This document shows, one piece after another, positions 55,575 through 64,000 of a stretch of DNA of 64,000 bases. The position numbers and the translations under genes were made by a program. The notes below the pieces were generated by a model that searched no databases, had not been told where the DNA came from, and worked only from the letters and a program-made list of their open reading frames with translations. Origin of the DNA: Sepiola atlantica (taxonomy: Eukaryota > Mollusca > Cephalopoda > Sepiida > Sepiolidae). The stretch lies in contig OY744535.1 in assembly GCA_963556195.1 (NCBI GenBank), forward strand, positions 95,480,353 to 95,544,352, written 5' to 3'. Within the stretch, counting starts at the first letter, position 1, and each line of letters opens with the position of its first letter.

Positions 55575-56000
55575 CACAAAATCGAGTGAACCACGGGCTT
55601 TGAAAGGTCCTCTCGTGGAAGCGATCATCCAACTTGCCCTTATGCTTGCGTGGCCCCCTGGCTTTGAAGAGTAATCTTGTGGTAGCTATCATCGCCTAAC
55701 TGACACTTATTCTTAAGTGAGCCACGAACTTGTAAAGATCCTCTCGGGGTCTCGACTATCATGTACCTAACCCTTATCCGTGAGTAGCTCCCGGGGCTTT
55801 AAAGGTCCTCTCGTTGTAGCGGTCAGCATCGAACTGACCCTCATCATAGAGTGGCCCGGAATATTAGACGGTCCTCGCGTTGTAACGATCATCAATCAAC
55901 TGACCCTTATTCTAGAGTTAACAACGGACTTTGAAGGGTTATTTTTTGTCCTTAAGTGCACCCGGCCATTGGAAGGTTCTTACCTTATAGCGATCATACT
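55575..56000 (+). repeat. degenerate ~65-bp minisatellite
   Basis: GGGCTTTGAAAGGTCCTCTC, GTTGTAGCGATCATC and AACTGACCCTTATTC recur about six times at 62-72 base spacing with heavy divergence. The open frame at 55780-56049 runs through it and is not called. Confidence 0.75.
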
Positions 56001-56253
56001 TCCAAATGTCCGTTATCCTCAAATCGATCCGATGATTCGAAAGAGTTAGTTTCAACGTTTACCTGATTTCTGTTTCAAATTTGACACATTTTAACAAAAA
56101 GCCTATTTAATATAATATTCAACGCTAATGTGTCAAACTCCACCATCTTTCAAATCTTCAAAGAGTTGTTGACAGGTTTGAGTAGGTATTAGTATGATAT
56201 TGCATTAGAAGACCCGCTTTAATAGGTAATCAGTATGTTCGATAAACACACAA

Positions 56254-56262
<9 letters not shown>

Positions 56263-56303
<41 letters not shown>

Positions 56304-56310
56304 TCATATA
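56263..56310. repeat. (CA)n/(TA)n tract
   Basis: ACACACAC then TA with TACATA and TTCATA interruptions. An (AAAT)n run follows at 56341. Confidence 0.85.
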
Positions 56311-56713
56311 TATGTATATATTGAAAATTGAAAATTGAACAAAATAAATAAATAAATAAATAATTAAAAAAATTATCCAATTTTTTTTTTAAATTGATAA
56401 ATAAAAATTATTAACTAATTGATAATGATTATTAATGAAATTTCCGGCTATAATTTCCAATTTAAAAAGGTTTTGCTTTTTTTGTACAATTTGCACTGAA
56501 AATAACCATACCAAAGAATAAATAAATGCATAGGAGCATTTTGCAAATATGCTGATGTAAGCCGAAACAATTGTTTGCGAAATAAAATATAAATTATAAC
56601 AAATGACGTTAATCTGTCCTCTGTGATAATCATGTGGTATTGAATTACATAAAAATACTAAATATAGCATAGCTCTAGCCTAAAACTACTGAGCTATTAT
56701 AAGTGCATTGTGT

Positions 56714-56716
<3 letters not shown>

Positions 56717-56754
<38 letters not shown>
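56717..56754. repeat. (TA)n tract
   Basis: Short tract about 90 bases before the palindrome at 56847. Confidence 0.9.
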
Positions 56755-56757
<3 letters not shown>

Positions 56758-56846
56758 CTTATTTTTGATTTAGCAGGAAAAATACCAGCAGATTGCTCGA
56801 TTAATTAAGAATTAAAGTTAAAAATTTAAGATTAAGATCATAATAT

Positions 56847-57057
56847 TTATTTATTTTGGTACAGAAAAAATAGTACAACATTCGTACCGTCGGTTTCAAG
56901 CACGGAAGGACTTAGCCATCCGGTTCTCCTCAGCTTCTGTTGTCAACAGAAGCTGAAGAGAGCCGGATGGCTAAGTCCTTCTCTGCTTGAAACCGACGGT
57001 ACGAATGTTGTACTGATTTTTCTGTACCAAAATAAATATATATATATATATATATAT
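56847..57057. repeat. 96-bp-arm palindrome with 1-base centre, then (TA)n
   Basis: Arms 56847-56942 and 56944-57039 are about 93% identical reverses around CTTCTGTTG-T-CAACAGAAG. A short (TA)n tract (57038-57057) follows. No ribozyme core is visible in the arms. Confidence 0.9.
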
Positions 57058-57136
57058 TATTTTATTTTAATTTTTTCCTCCCAATATGTCAACCCTACAT
57101 CTATTTGTACTTGCATGACATTTTTCTCTATATTAT

Positions 57137-57177
57137 CATCCTGATTAAGTCTTATAAATAAAGACGAAACGTTGATG
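57137..57177 (+). ncRNA. hammerhead relic, ACGT-palindrome family copy 4
   Basis: Stem I CATC (57137-57140)/GATG (57174-57177), core CTGATTA (G8 changed to T), stem II GTCTT...AAGAC, intact GAAA (57166-57169), then CGTT. One core base away from consensus. Confidence 0.6.
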
Positions 57178-57255
57178 TACACATAAAAAACATCCATTTT
57201 TGGGTTTTCCTTTTTCATTTTCCCATCACGTCGGATTACCTTCATCCTTCTCTTC

Positions 57256-57258
<3 letters not shown>

Positions 57259-57326
<68 letters not shown>
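57259..57326. repeat. (TA)n then (GA)n
   Basis: Thirty-eight bases of TA followed by thirty of GA, 80 bases 3' of the relic at 57137. Confidence 0.95.
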
Positions 57327-57328
<2 letters not shown>

Positions 57329-57329
57329 T

Positions 57330-58185
57330 ATTTTGCCAGCCTCTCAAAATTCATTTTTCTTTTTCTAAACTTTTACCAGGTTATCTTTGTTGCTATTAGT
57401 TTTTGATTTTTATAATATTTTACTCCTCTGTGTGTTTCTGTGCGGCTCTTCAACACGCACTGAATCGAGTTTATGAGTCTTGTAACAGCTTGAAAAGCGA
57501 CGATGCTTCAATGCGATAGCTGTGCTTCAAAACGGACGAACACTTCTAATTACGATAGCGCAAAGAGACGTCACTTTAGTTCTTGATGTGCGACGTTTTT
57601 AATTCTTCGTATCACCTTGTTAAGATTCGGCGCCGCCATTACCCAACAGTTATTCGATTGTGACGTTCAAGCAGATTTGACTTAATGCTGATTACGGTTC
57701 GTATTCGCTAGATTAAGGGGAACGCCATTAATACAAGCTGACAGTTTTGTTCCTTGACAACCTCGTTTCTCGTGGTGGGGGTACCTTCGTTTACTGATTG
57801 TCCTCAATCGTTATTCATTGTGTTATGAGAAGTAATTTACGATTGTCCGTATTCCCATGAAACATTTACTGATGAAAAAAAGATACATTCATGTAATTAT
57901 AATGAGTTGACCCGTGACCCGTTGGGTCAACGTTGGTACATTGTGTGGCATCAAATTGACATTTACCGGCATTACGGCTCTAGATAGTTGATAAAAAAAA
58001 TCAACGTTTGACTAAAGCGATCTATATAATAGTAATACAATGAGTCATTTTCATTTCGTACGTACGTTATCACCCTCTGACATATTTTGAAACTTAAGAT
58101 CGCCTGATCGCTTGAAATGTTATGAAAAAAAACAACTGATTACGCTTTTATGTCGAATGTAAAACCGAAATACACTTTTTGTACT
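57330..58185. other. no recognisable gene
   Basis: Mixed composition, less AT-rich than elsewhere. No domain or repeat recognised. Confidence 0.4.
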
Positions 58186-58187
58186 TT

Positions 58188-58226
58188 TCAGTTAGGATCA
58201 AAGTGTAACATATGTTCTGATAAAAG
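58188..58226 (+). repeat. U2-snRNA-like fragment
   Basis: CAGTTAGGATCAAAGTGTAA and CATATGTTCTGATAA resemble U2 positions ~20-52 with several changes. The SINE body is absent. Confidence 0.45.
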
Positions 58227-58489
58227 AAGAAATGATAATATTTCGGGGTCTCCTTTCGCGCCGGACGTCCATAAAATGGAAATATGTCACAAATACCTGC
58301 AAGGTTTTTTTTTAGATACACCTACATAATCGAATATATTTGTAAACTACATTTGTCAAAGTACAAAGTTAAGTATGTCTCAGTTCGAACAAAATGGTAT
58401 AATCATATCGTGGGGGTCTGGGTTTGCAACGGATGTCAAGAGGATAGAAACGTCGGTACTGATAATAAATATGAATCAGTTAGCTCGAA

Positions 58490-59110
58490 TTTCGCCTCGG
58501 CAGGGTTCGGGCGTGTTACGTAAACACCCGAGAGATGCCGATGCGAATGGTGGCAGCCGATTACTTCTATACGTTCCTGCGTCGTATTTTTTCAGTTTTA
58601 TTTTCAAGAAAGATAACAAATAACTAAAAAAGCGAAAAAAAAAACATAGCGTTATTGTTTTATTTTTTTAACTAAGAAACTGGTTATAAATACATTTTTT
58701 TTTTCATTTTTTTAAATTAAAATGAAAAATATTTTTTTCCTGTTTCTTAGAATTGAAAAATAATTTTTTTGTGTGTTTAAGGGGGGGGGGCGCTTTTTGA
58801 CATTTTTTTTTCTAATCAGTACGGTTAGGGTCGACCTAGGTAGGGGTATGGGTCGGGTTACGGTTTTGGTTAAACAGAGACTCGACTATCTATATCAACC
58901 GTATACCCTGGACCTCCGATCTGACGAGGACCTCGTAACAAATGGTCTTCGCAGAACTCCTTCAAAAAATTCTTCCAATCGGTCTATGTGTTCGGTGATC
59001 TAACGCCGCATTTCTTTCCATGTCGTCTGCTATCTGACAACTGATTGACAAATCGCCTCGGTATCTCTCGGGTGTTTACGCAACATGCCCGAACGCTGCC
59101 GACGCGAAGT
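58490..59110. repeat. inverted ~50-bp arms, 500 bases apart
   Basis: TCGCCTCGGCAGGGTTCGGG...AAACACCCGAGAGATGCC (58490-58540) is matched in reverse at 59058-59108 with several mismatches. Between them are a poly(T)/poly(A)-rich stretch and a G-run (58780), with no gene. Confidence 0.7.
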
Positions 59111-59386
59111 TTCCGAAAAGTAGTTCATATTCGATATCAGTATCGAAATATGTTTAAACACAACAGCAGTATACAACCGGTGAAGGGTACAGCCGTGGAA
59201 TTTCCATAGGTTCCACTTGTATTTATATCATGGATTATCCACACATCAACTAGCAGCACATTGAACCAATCGGTAAGAAAAAATGAATCTATAGTAGACA
59301 GGCACACCGTCCACTGTTTTTAGACTGTTGTCTAATAGACGACACGTGACTCCTCGAGAGATGGAGAGATAATACACACACACGCA

Positions 59387-59387
<1 letters not shown>

Positions 59388-59417
<30 letters not shown>

Positions 59418-59466
59418 ATATATATATATATGTATATATGTATATATATATATATATGTATATATG

Positions 59467-59498
<32 letters not shown>

Positions 59499-59500
59499 AA
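59388..59500. repeat. (TA)n tract with TATGTA interruptions
   Basis: Regularly spaced TATATGTATATATGTA units. It lies on the 3' side of the minus-strand hammerhead at 59527. Confidence 0.92.
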
Positions 59501-59526
59501 ATATTTGTTATTGTTTATCTTTTTTA

Positions 59527-59578
59527 TCTATGGACGTATACGTTTCGTCTCTTTTCAATCGAGACTCATCAGCATAGA
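59527..59578 (-). ncRNA. hammerhead ribozyme, canonical
   Basis: Minus strand: stem I TCTATG (59578-59573)/CATAGA (59532-59527), six Watson-Crick pairs. Core CTGATGA (59572-59566). Stem II GTCTC/GAGAC with a nine-base loop, including the preferred G-C pair beside the core. GAAA (59546-59543), stem III the palindrome CGTATACG closed by A-T, and cleavage triplet GTC with the cut between 59533 and 59532. Nothing conserved is missing, and this is the most consensus-like ribozyme in the window. A decayed relative is at 42741. Confidence 0.87.
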
Positions 59579-59782
59579 AGTACGACTATTCACCACCGGT
59601 CACACGATTCGAAACCCTGGACTACAAGTATTTTCCAACCCCAGTCCAACGTCGCTAACCGCTAGGCCAGTTCTGAACAGCTTATAAACAATGATAATGT
59701 TAACACATTAACGGCGGCGAAGCGTACAGGCATTCAAACTTCTATAAGTGAAGGAACGATGCATTTTAAAGCAAGTGACGCT

Positions 59783-59852
59783 ACGCTGTGTTACTACTGC
59801 CATTTTACAGTGCTCTACTTTTTAACGAGGAGCTTCAAATATAAAATATTTG

Positions 59853-59902
<50 letters not shown>

Positions 59903-60026
59903 GGGAAGGGTAGGTTCTTAGATCTTATCAGCTAGAATCTCATTGTATGTTTTACTCCACTTTTCAAACTTTTACGCTGTGTTACTACTACCATTTTACA
60001 GTGCTCTACTTTTTAACGAGGAGCTT
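59783..60026 (+). repeat. 53-bp direct duplication flanking a (TA)n-bearing insertion
   Basis: ACGCTGTGTTACTACTGCCA to TTTTAACGAGGAGCTT occurs at 59783-59835 and again at 59974-60026 with one difference. Between the copies are CAAATATAAAATATTTGTT, (TA)n 59854-59900 and the repeat shared with 35896-35970. Confidence 0.85.
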
Positions 60027-60279
60027 AAGGAAATGGTAGTTTGCTTGAAGCATTTCTAGTTAATAAGTAAATATGAAGGTGAGAATTCCGAGGCAAGAGC
60101 AATGCAATGTTGAGAACCGGAAGGATGAAATAAAATAAATCGCAAGAGACGGTAAATCTCAGATCAATTGATTTAGCTTTCAAAATTTAAATGTAAAGAC
60201 AGTAAATTGGAAAATTGGTGGGCTTACTGTTAAATATTTAACCGTCCGGAATGGTAGAGATTTTAAGCATTTCTCCTCT

Positions 60280-60283
<4 letters not shown>

Positions 60284-60359
<76 letters not shown>
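60284..60359. repeat. (TA)n tract
   Basis: Seventy-five bases of TA. The 250 bases to its left resemble 13733-13885. Confidence 0.92.
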
Positions 60360-60362
<3 letters not shown>

Positions 60363-60544
60363 CTGTATAAAAGGTATTCGACCTTAGGCCAGAAAAATAT
60401 TTGAAATACGTAACAGGGTTATGACTCTAATCCCGTTCAAAGTGAGGTCCTTGTGCTTTTACACACTTAGCCCACCGATCCTTAAACTGCCGTTAATTAA
60501 ACAATCTTAGCCAGGTTGCTGATGTTCAACTGCTTGTGAGACCT

Positions 60545-61335
60545 TTATCAAAAGAAAATAATACAGATGGATCTATATGAATTATCATATTGGGAGGACA
60601 TTTGGAAATTGAGTTTTAACCTAGGCAAATGTAAACTACTAAATGTAGGATCCAGGAATGTCTGAGTTGAATATGTACCAACAAAGGAATCAAAGAAGTA
60701 GACAGAGCGTGTGCTTTAGGAGGTGGGTTTGATAATATATTTAAGGGGAAATCATCATCTTTTGATCACTGTATCGATGGCAACAAGACTGATCGGGTTG
60801 ATGGTTAGGGATATTATTTCGAGGGAGACAAATGTTGTGTTAAGGATATATAAAGCTCTAATAGGACCTCATATAGAGTACTGCACCCATGTTTGGGATC
60901 CAGCGACTAGTTATGGAAATTGAAATGTAATATTGTAACTGGAAGGCGTACAAAGAAGGGTGAGAAAACTAATAAGTAAAGTAAATGAGTGCAGTTACAG
61001 GGAGAGATTGGACAAATTGGGATTGACTACTTTGCTGGAGAGAAGAATGAAAGGTGATATGATTGAGATTTTCTAACTATAAAGGTCATTTTTTAGTTTT
61101 TCTCTTATATCGGAAGGTAATTGTCAAGGCAGTTTTCAAAAACTAGATCTGTTAAACAGTTAAGTTTTTTTGCTTACAAAGTAATATTTTTTTGGAATAA
61201 GTCGCCAGATCATATTAAGAACAGCAATAGCGTGGATCAGTTTAACATGAGGTTGAAGAAATTCAGAGAAAGTGGTAGGAGGGAAAAATTAAGGGACACT
61301 TTTGGGAGTTATCAAAAGAAATATTGAACAGAATT
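60545..61335 (+). pseudogene. CR1/Jockey-like LINE reverse transcriptase relic (3' part)
   Basis: Scattered through three frames: WKLSFNLGKCKLLNVGSRNV (about 60604), KESKKVDRACALG, then an open stretch with LRIYKALIGPHIEYCTHVWD (60839-60898). LEGVQRRVRKLISKVNECSY, RERLDKLGLTTLLERRMKGD and MIEIF follow, and finally FFWNKSPDHIKNSNSVDQFN with KFRES. These are the thumb and C-terminal blocks of a LINE RT (FNxxKC, YKxLxxPHxEYC, VQRR, LPxxxxxxxSxxxF). Several frameshifts and stops. It is unrelated in detail to the LINE at 33025. Confidence 0.75.
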
Positions 61336-62930
61336 TTATCTGGATATCGATTTTAATTTTTTTAACAGTTGAATTGAGAAGATAGTTAACGTGGAAATTC
61401 CCAAGGAGGCATAACAAACAAATAAATAATAAATACATAAATAAATGTTCAGCATCCAGGTTTAAACATTAGACTTATCTGTATCTGTAATACTTATCTT
61501 AAATTTACGCCTCTGTAACATTCATTTTAATTTTTTTATAAACGAATTATTATTATATGATCTATCTTGTATACAACGGAAGGTAAAGTTATAAAAGTAA
61601 ACTTTTTTTATTATATGCCCGCATGTTACAATAAACTTTTTTTATTATATGCCCGCATGTTACAATATTACTAACGTAGCATCTAATTTGCTATTCAGAA
61701 ATGTGCTGAGTCTTTCAAATTTAATTTCGAACGAGAGATAATTTAGCATCAACGTTCCTAATTGTGTGTGATTATCAAATTCTTTATATTATTTTACTTG
61801 AATATTAATTCATTACGGTTGGAATGGCGAAGTGATTACAACAATTTAAATAATTAAACGCATCTTAGTGTTTCTACTGATTAGTTTTTTTAACTTTTTT
61901 TTTTAGATGCAATGAGTTTGGAATTTGTAAGGAAGTCCCATTCATCTCAATGATCACGATGACGTCCCGAGGACGAAGCTGCCACTTCCTCGGAAATTTC
62001 CCCCTTAATCAATCGGAAAAAATGTACTAATTAGAATAAAGTGGATTATTTTTCAAAGAAATAATAGAACGGGCTTGCAGGTTGATGGTGTCGACTATTA
62101 ACCTAACCCAAATTGAAATATAATACACTGGAATATCAAAAAAAAGCACCGAGCAACACAAATCACATGTACACAATGTACTTAAAAGAATGCAGGACTA
62201 TGGATTTAAATTGAAGGAAGAAAATGCGACGTTTTCCTGAAAAAAAATATTGGTCTAATTATAGGATGGTTGAAGACAAGACCTATAGCGAGCGAGTGCG
62301 ACAAAAAATATGCCGGCTACAAAAAAAAAAAAAATATTAGTCTAATTATAGGCAGAGATGGTTGATAACAAGACAAAGAGCGAGCGAGTGCGACAAAAAA
62401 ATATGCCGGCTACTAAAAAAAACGTATCAACACAAGGAAGTTTTCTTTGTTTAGCAAATTATTACAATGTGTTTATTTCAAACACAAATAATTTGCCAGC
62501 TTTTTTGAATTTGATATTAGAAAAAAGATAAATATTTTCTCCGGACAATACACTTCCGGGAGCAATTTAGAAACAATGAAAAAATATCCTCACATCAGAA
62601 TATAAATAAGTTGAAAGAGTATTATATTAATTAAGATTCTTAACACTTTGTCTGTTCGAATCGCAGTCTCGTCTTGAAATTTCGTTCTTTATATGTTATC
62701 TAATGTTATTTAATGTTATCTAATGTTATTTAATGTTATCTAATCTAAATTAATTAATTAATAGTTTCCTAATTCTAAGGGTATACAAAGATTATGAACG
62801 CTGACTTATAAAATGAATTAAATAGTAATTACTCGCCCCCCCCCGCCCTCCTCTTACGTTTAAAAAAATTCTCGCCGACGGACAGACAGACAGATAGACA
62901 GACAGAGAACCTGCTCGTTATATTATAGAA
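61336..62930. other. no gene; minor repeats
   Basis: AT-rich. Holds a duplicated 40-base stretch AACTTTTTTTATTATATGCC at 61600-61670, a duplicated ~75-base block with GAGCGAGTGCGACAAAAAA at about 62220-62415, a (TAATGTTATC)n stretch at 62695-62745 and (GACA)n at 62880-62905. A possible worn hammerhead (GATGA-C-GTCC-CGA-GGAC-GAAG, 61948-61970) is too weak to call. Confidence 0.5.
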
Positions 62931-62949
62931 TTCATGTAGATCTCGAAAT

Positions 62950-63420
62950 CATTGTCTAGTGATGCTAGTTTGTACGGCATTGTAGCGTGCATATGTAAAA
63001 AAAAAATAGAAGACGAGTATCGTACATTACTAACTACGGAAAAACGTTACTCACAAACCGAGAATGAATCGGATATTAATTTTGCAGTGACGAAATTGGA
63101 TCGATTTTTGCATGGAAGAAATGCATACTTCGCACCGACAATATGAGTCTGCATATTACACAAAATGGAATACAGATAGCTTAAACATATCACTTAGGAA
63201 TCTGGTACATAAATACTTGAAGGAATAATTTCTCACAAATCGAGAAAAATGTGATGGGTATTATTTGTGCAGTCACCAAATTTCATCAATTTGTGTATGG
63301 AAGACATTTTGTGTTGCAAACCGATCATAAGCAACTGCTAACAGTTTATGGGCCAAAATAAAATTACCAACGCATACTACAAACATACTACATTGATGGA
63401 AGACCATTCTCTTCAATTGC
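62950..63420 (+). pseudogene. Ty3/gypsy-type RNase H fragments, two partial copies
   Basis: The first (62950-63146) reads SSDASLYGIVACICKKK then TTEKRYSQTENESDINFAV and TKLDRFLHGRNAYF. The second (about 63226-63330) reads SQIEKNVMGIICAVTKFHQF, VYGRHFVLQTDHKQLLTVYG, then a stop and a frameshifted remainder. SDAS.xGIG, RxYSQxExE.A..FAV.KF..FL.GR and TDHKxL are the RNase H blocks of Ty3/gypsy LTR retrotransposon polyproteins. The copies overlap in content, so this is a broken tandem or two nested fragments. No LTR or other pol domain is visible. Confidence 0.75.
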
Positions 63421-63581
63421 AATTATAAAATTATTTAAATTAATGAATAATAAAATCAAATGCACAAACAAACAGATAGAATAAAATATTATATAATGAA
63501 AATTAACTGAACCAGACATCGTCTCTTTTCTTTCATTCGCCCTTAATGACACCTATAAAAGATTAACTCAAAAAAAAAAAA

Positions 63582-63620
63582 CTCCTGAAGACGACTAGAA
63601 AGTCGAAAGCGCTCGAAGAA
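63582..63620 (+). ncRNA. hammerhead-like motif, AGCGCT family
   Basis: Core CTGAAGA (63585-63591), stem II GACT-AGAA-AGTC with one extra C on the 5' side, GAAA (63605-63608), stem III palindrome GCGC closed by A-T, cleavage dinucleotide TC (63613-63614). Stem I is poor (TC/GA only). The flank continues into the inverted arm at 63624. Confidence 0.5.
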
Positions 63621-63623
63621 ATT

Positions 63624-63691
63624 GGCTGAATTAAGAACAATCGGTGAAATACTCTACGGACTGCCACCTGTAAATAGTAGGATTGCTCGAC

Positions 63692-63770
<79 letters not shown>

Positions 63771-63807
63771 GAAGGAATAAAGATAAATATGTGCAAATGA
63801 CTAATCT

Positions 63808-63869
<62 letters not shown>

Positions 63870-63884
63870 AATGAAGGAATAAAG

Positions 63885-63932
<48 letters not shown>

Positions 63933-64000
63933 GTCGAGCAATCCTACTATTTACAGGTGGCAGTCCGTAGAGTATTTCACCGATTGTTCTTAATTCAGCC
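63624..64000. repeat. palindrome with (TA)n centre, cut by window end
   Basis: 63624-63695 (GGCTGAATTAAG...GATTGCTCGACGG) is exactly reversed at 63930-64000. Between are (TA)n tracts 63695-63766, 63809-63868 and 63890-63930 separated by two copies of AATGAAGGAATAAAGAT. The right arm is expected to continue beyond 64000 into a mirrored hammerhead. Confidence 0.9.

Noticed and set aside
61948..61970. A further hammerhead (GATGACGTCC-CGA-GGACGAAG)
   Set aside because: Stem II fits, but the first core bases and GAAA are altered and no stem I or (TA)n tract is present.

Overview
This is a repeat-dominated stretch of an animal nuclear genome with no intact host gene that I can defend. The telomere-like TTAGGG/CCCTAA tracts, Penelope-like retroelements, non-LTR retrotransposons, a Tc1-like element and very abundant (TA)n tracts point to a metazoan. 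I guess a lophotrochozoan, possibly a cephalopod mollusc, but no host gene confirms this. Nearly every open frame over a (TA)n, (CA)n or TTAGGG tract is an artefact.

Layout. 1-4950: a decayed Penelope-like element (reverse transcriptase plus GIY-YIG) with a long pyrimidine-rich 3' part ending in a hammerhead ribozyme motif, a hairpin and (TA)n. 5.0-15.7 kb: hammerhead-bearing repeat fragments, (TA)n tracts and a ~70-bp minisatellite. 15.9-17.4 kb: a purine-only repeat. 17.5-21.6 kb: a dead element with ~135-bp terminal inverted repeats around a large gene relic that has FEN1-like nuclease motifs. 21.8-29.3 kb: inverted Penelope-tail pairs, Penelope coding fragments and tRNA-promoter/hammerhead composites. 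30-37.5 kb: a U2-snRNA-headed SINE, an 18-bp array split by a LINE, a Tc1-like element keeping only its DNA-binding domain, and a telomere-like array. 38-43 kb: more inverted ribozyme pairs and a palindromic telomere-like array. 45-51.4 kb: a 31-bp satellite (~65 copies), a 37-bp repeat and a CCCTAA array. 52-54 kb: two U2-headed SINEs and a tRNA SINE with target duplications. 54-64 kb: further hammerhead relics and one canonical hammerhead, a large palindrome, a LINE relic, Ty3/gypsy RNase H fragments and a palindrome cut by the window end.

The main result is a dense set of hammerhead self-cleaving ribozyme motifs, about 20 intact or decayed, in at least eight sequence families, read by eye from the core CTGANGA...GAAA plus three helices. 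In nearly every case a (TA)n tract lies on the 3' side of the ribozyme, whichever strand it is on, and many copies come as divergent pairs with a (TA)n tract at each outer end. Hammerheads are established parts of Penelope-like elements and of small non-autonomous 'retrozymes'. One family here also carries a tRNA-type A box and B box just upstream of the ribozyme. The other class worth attention is a U2-snRNA-headed SINE that shares its 3' tail with a tRNA-headed SINE.
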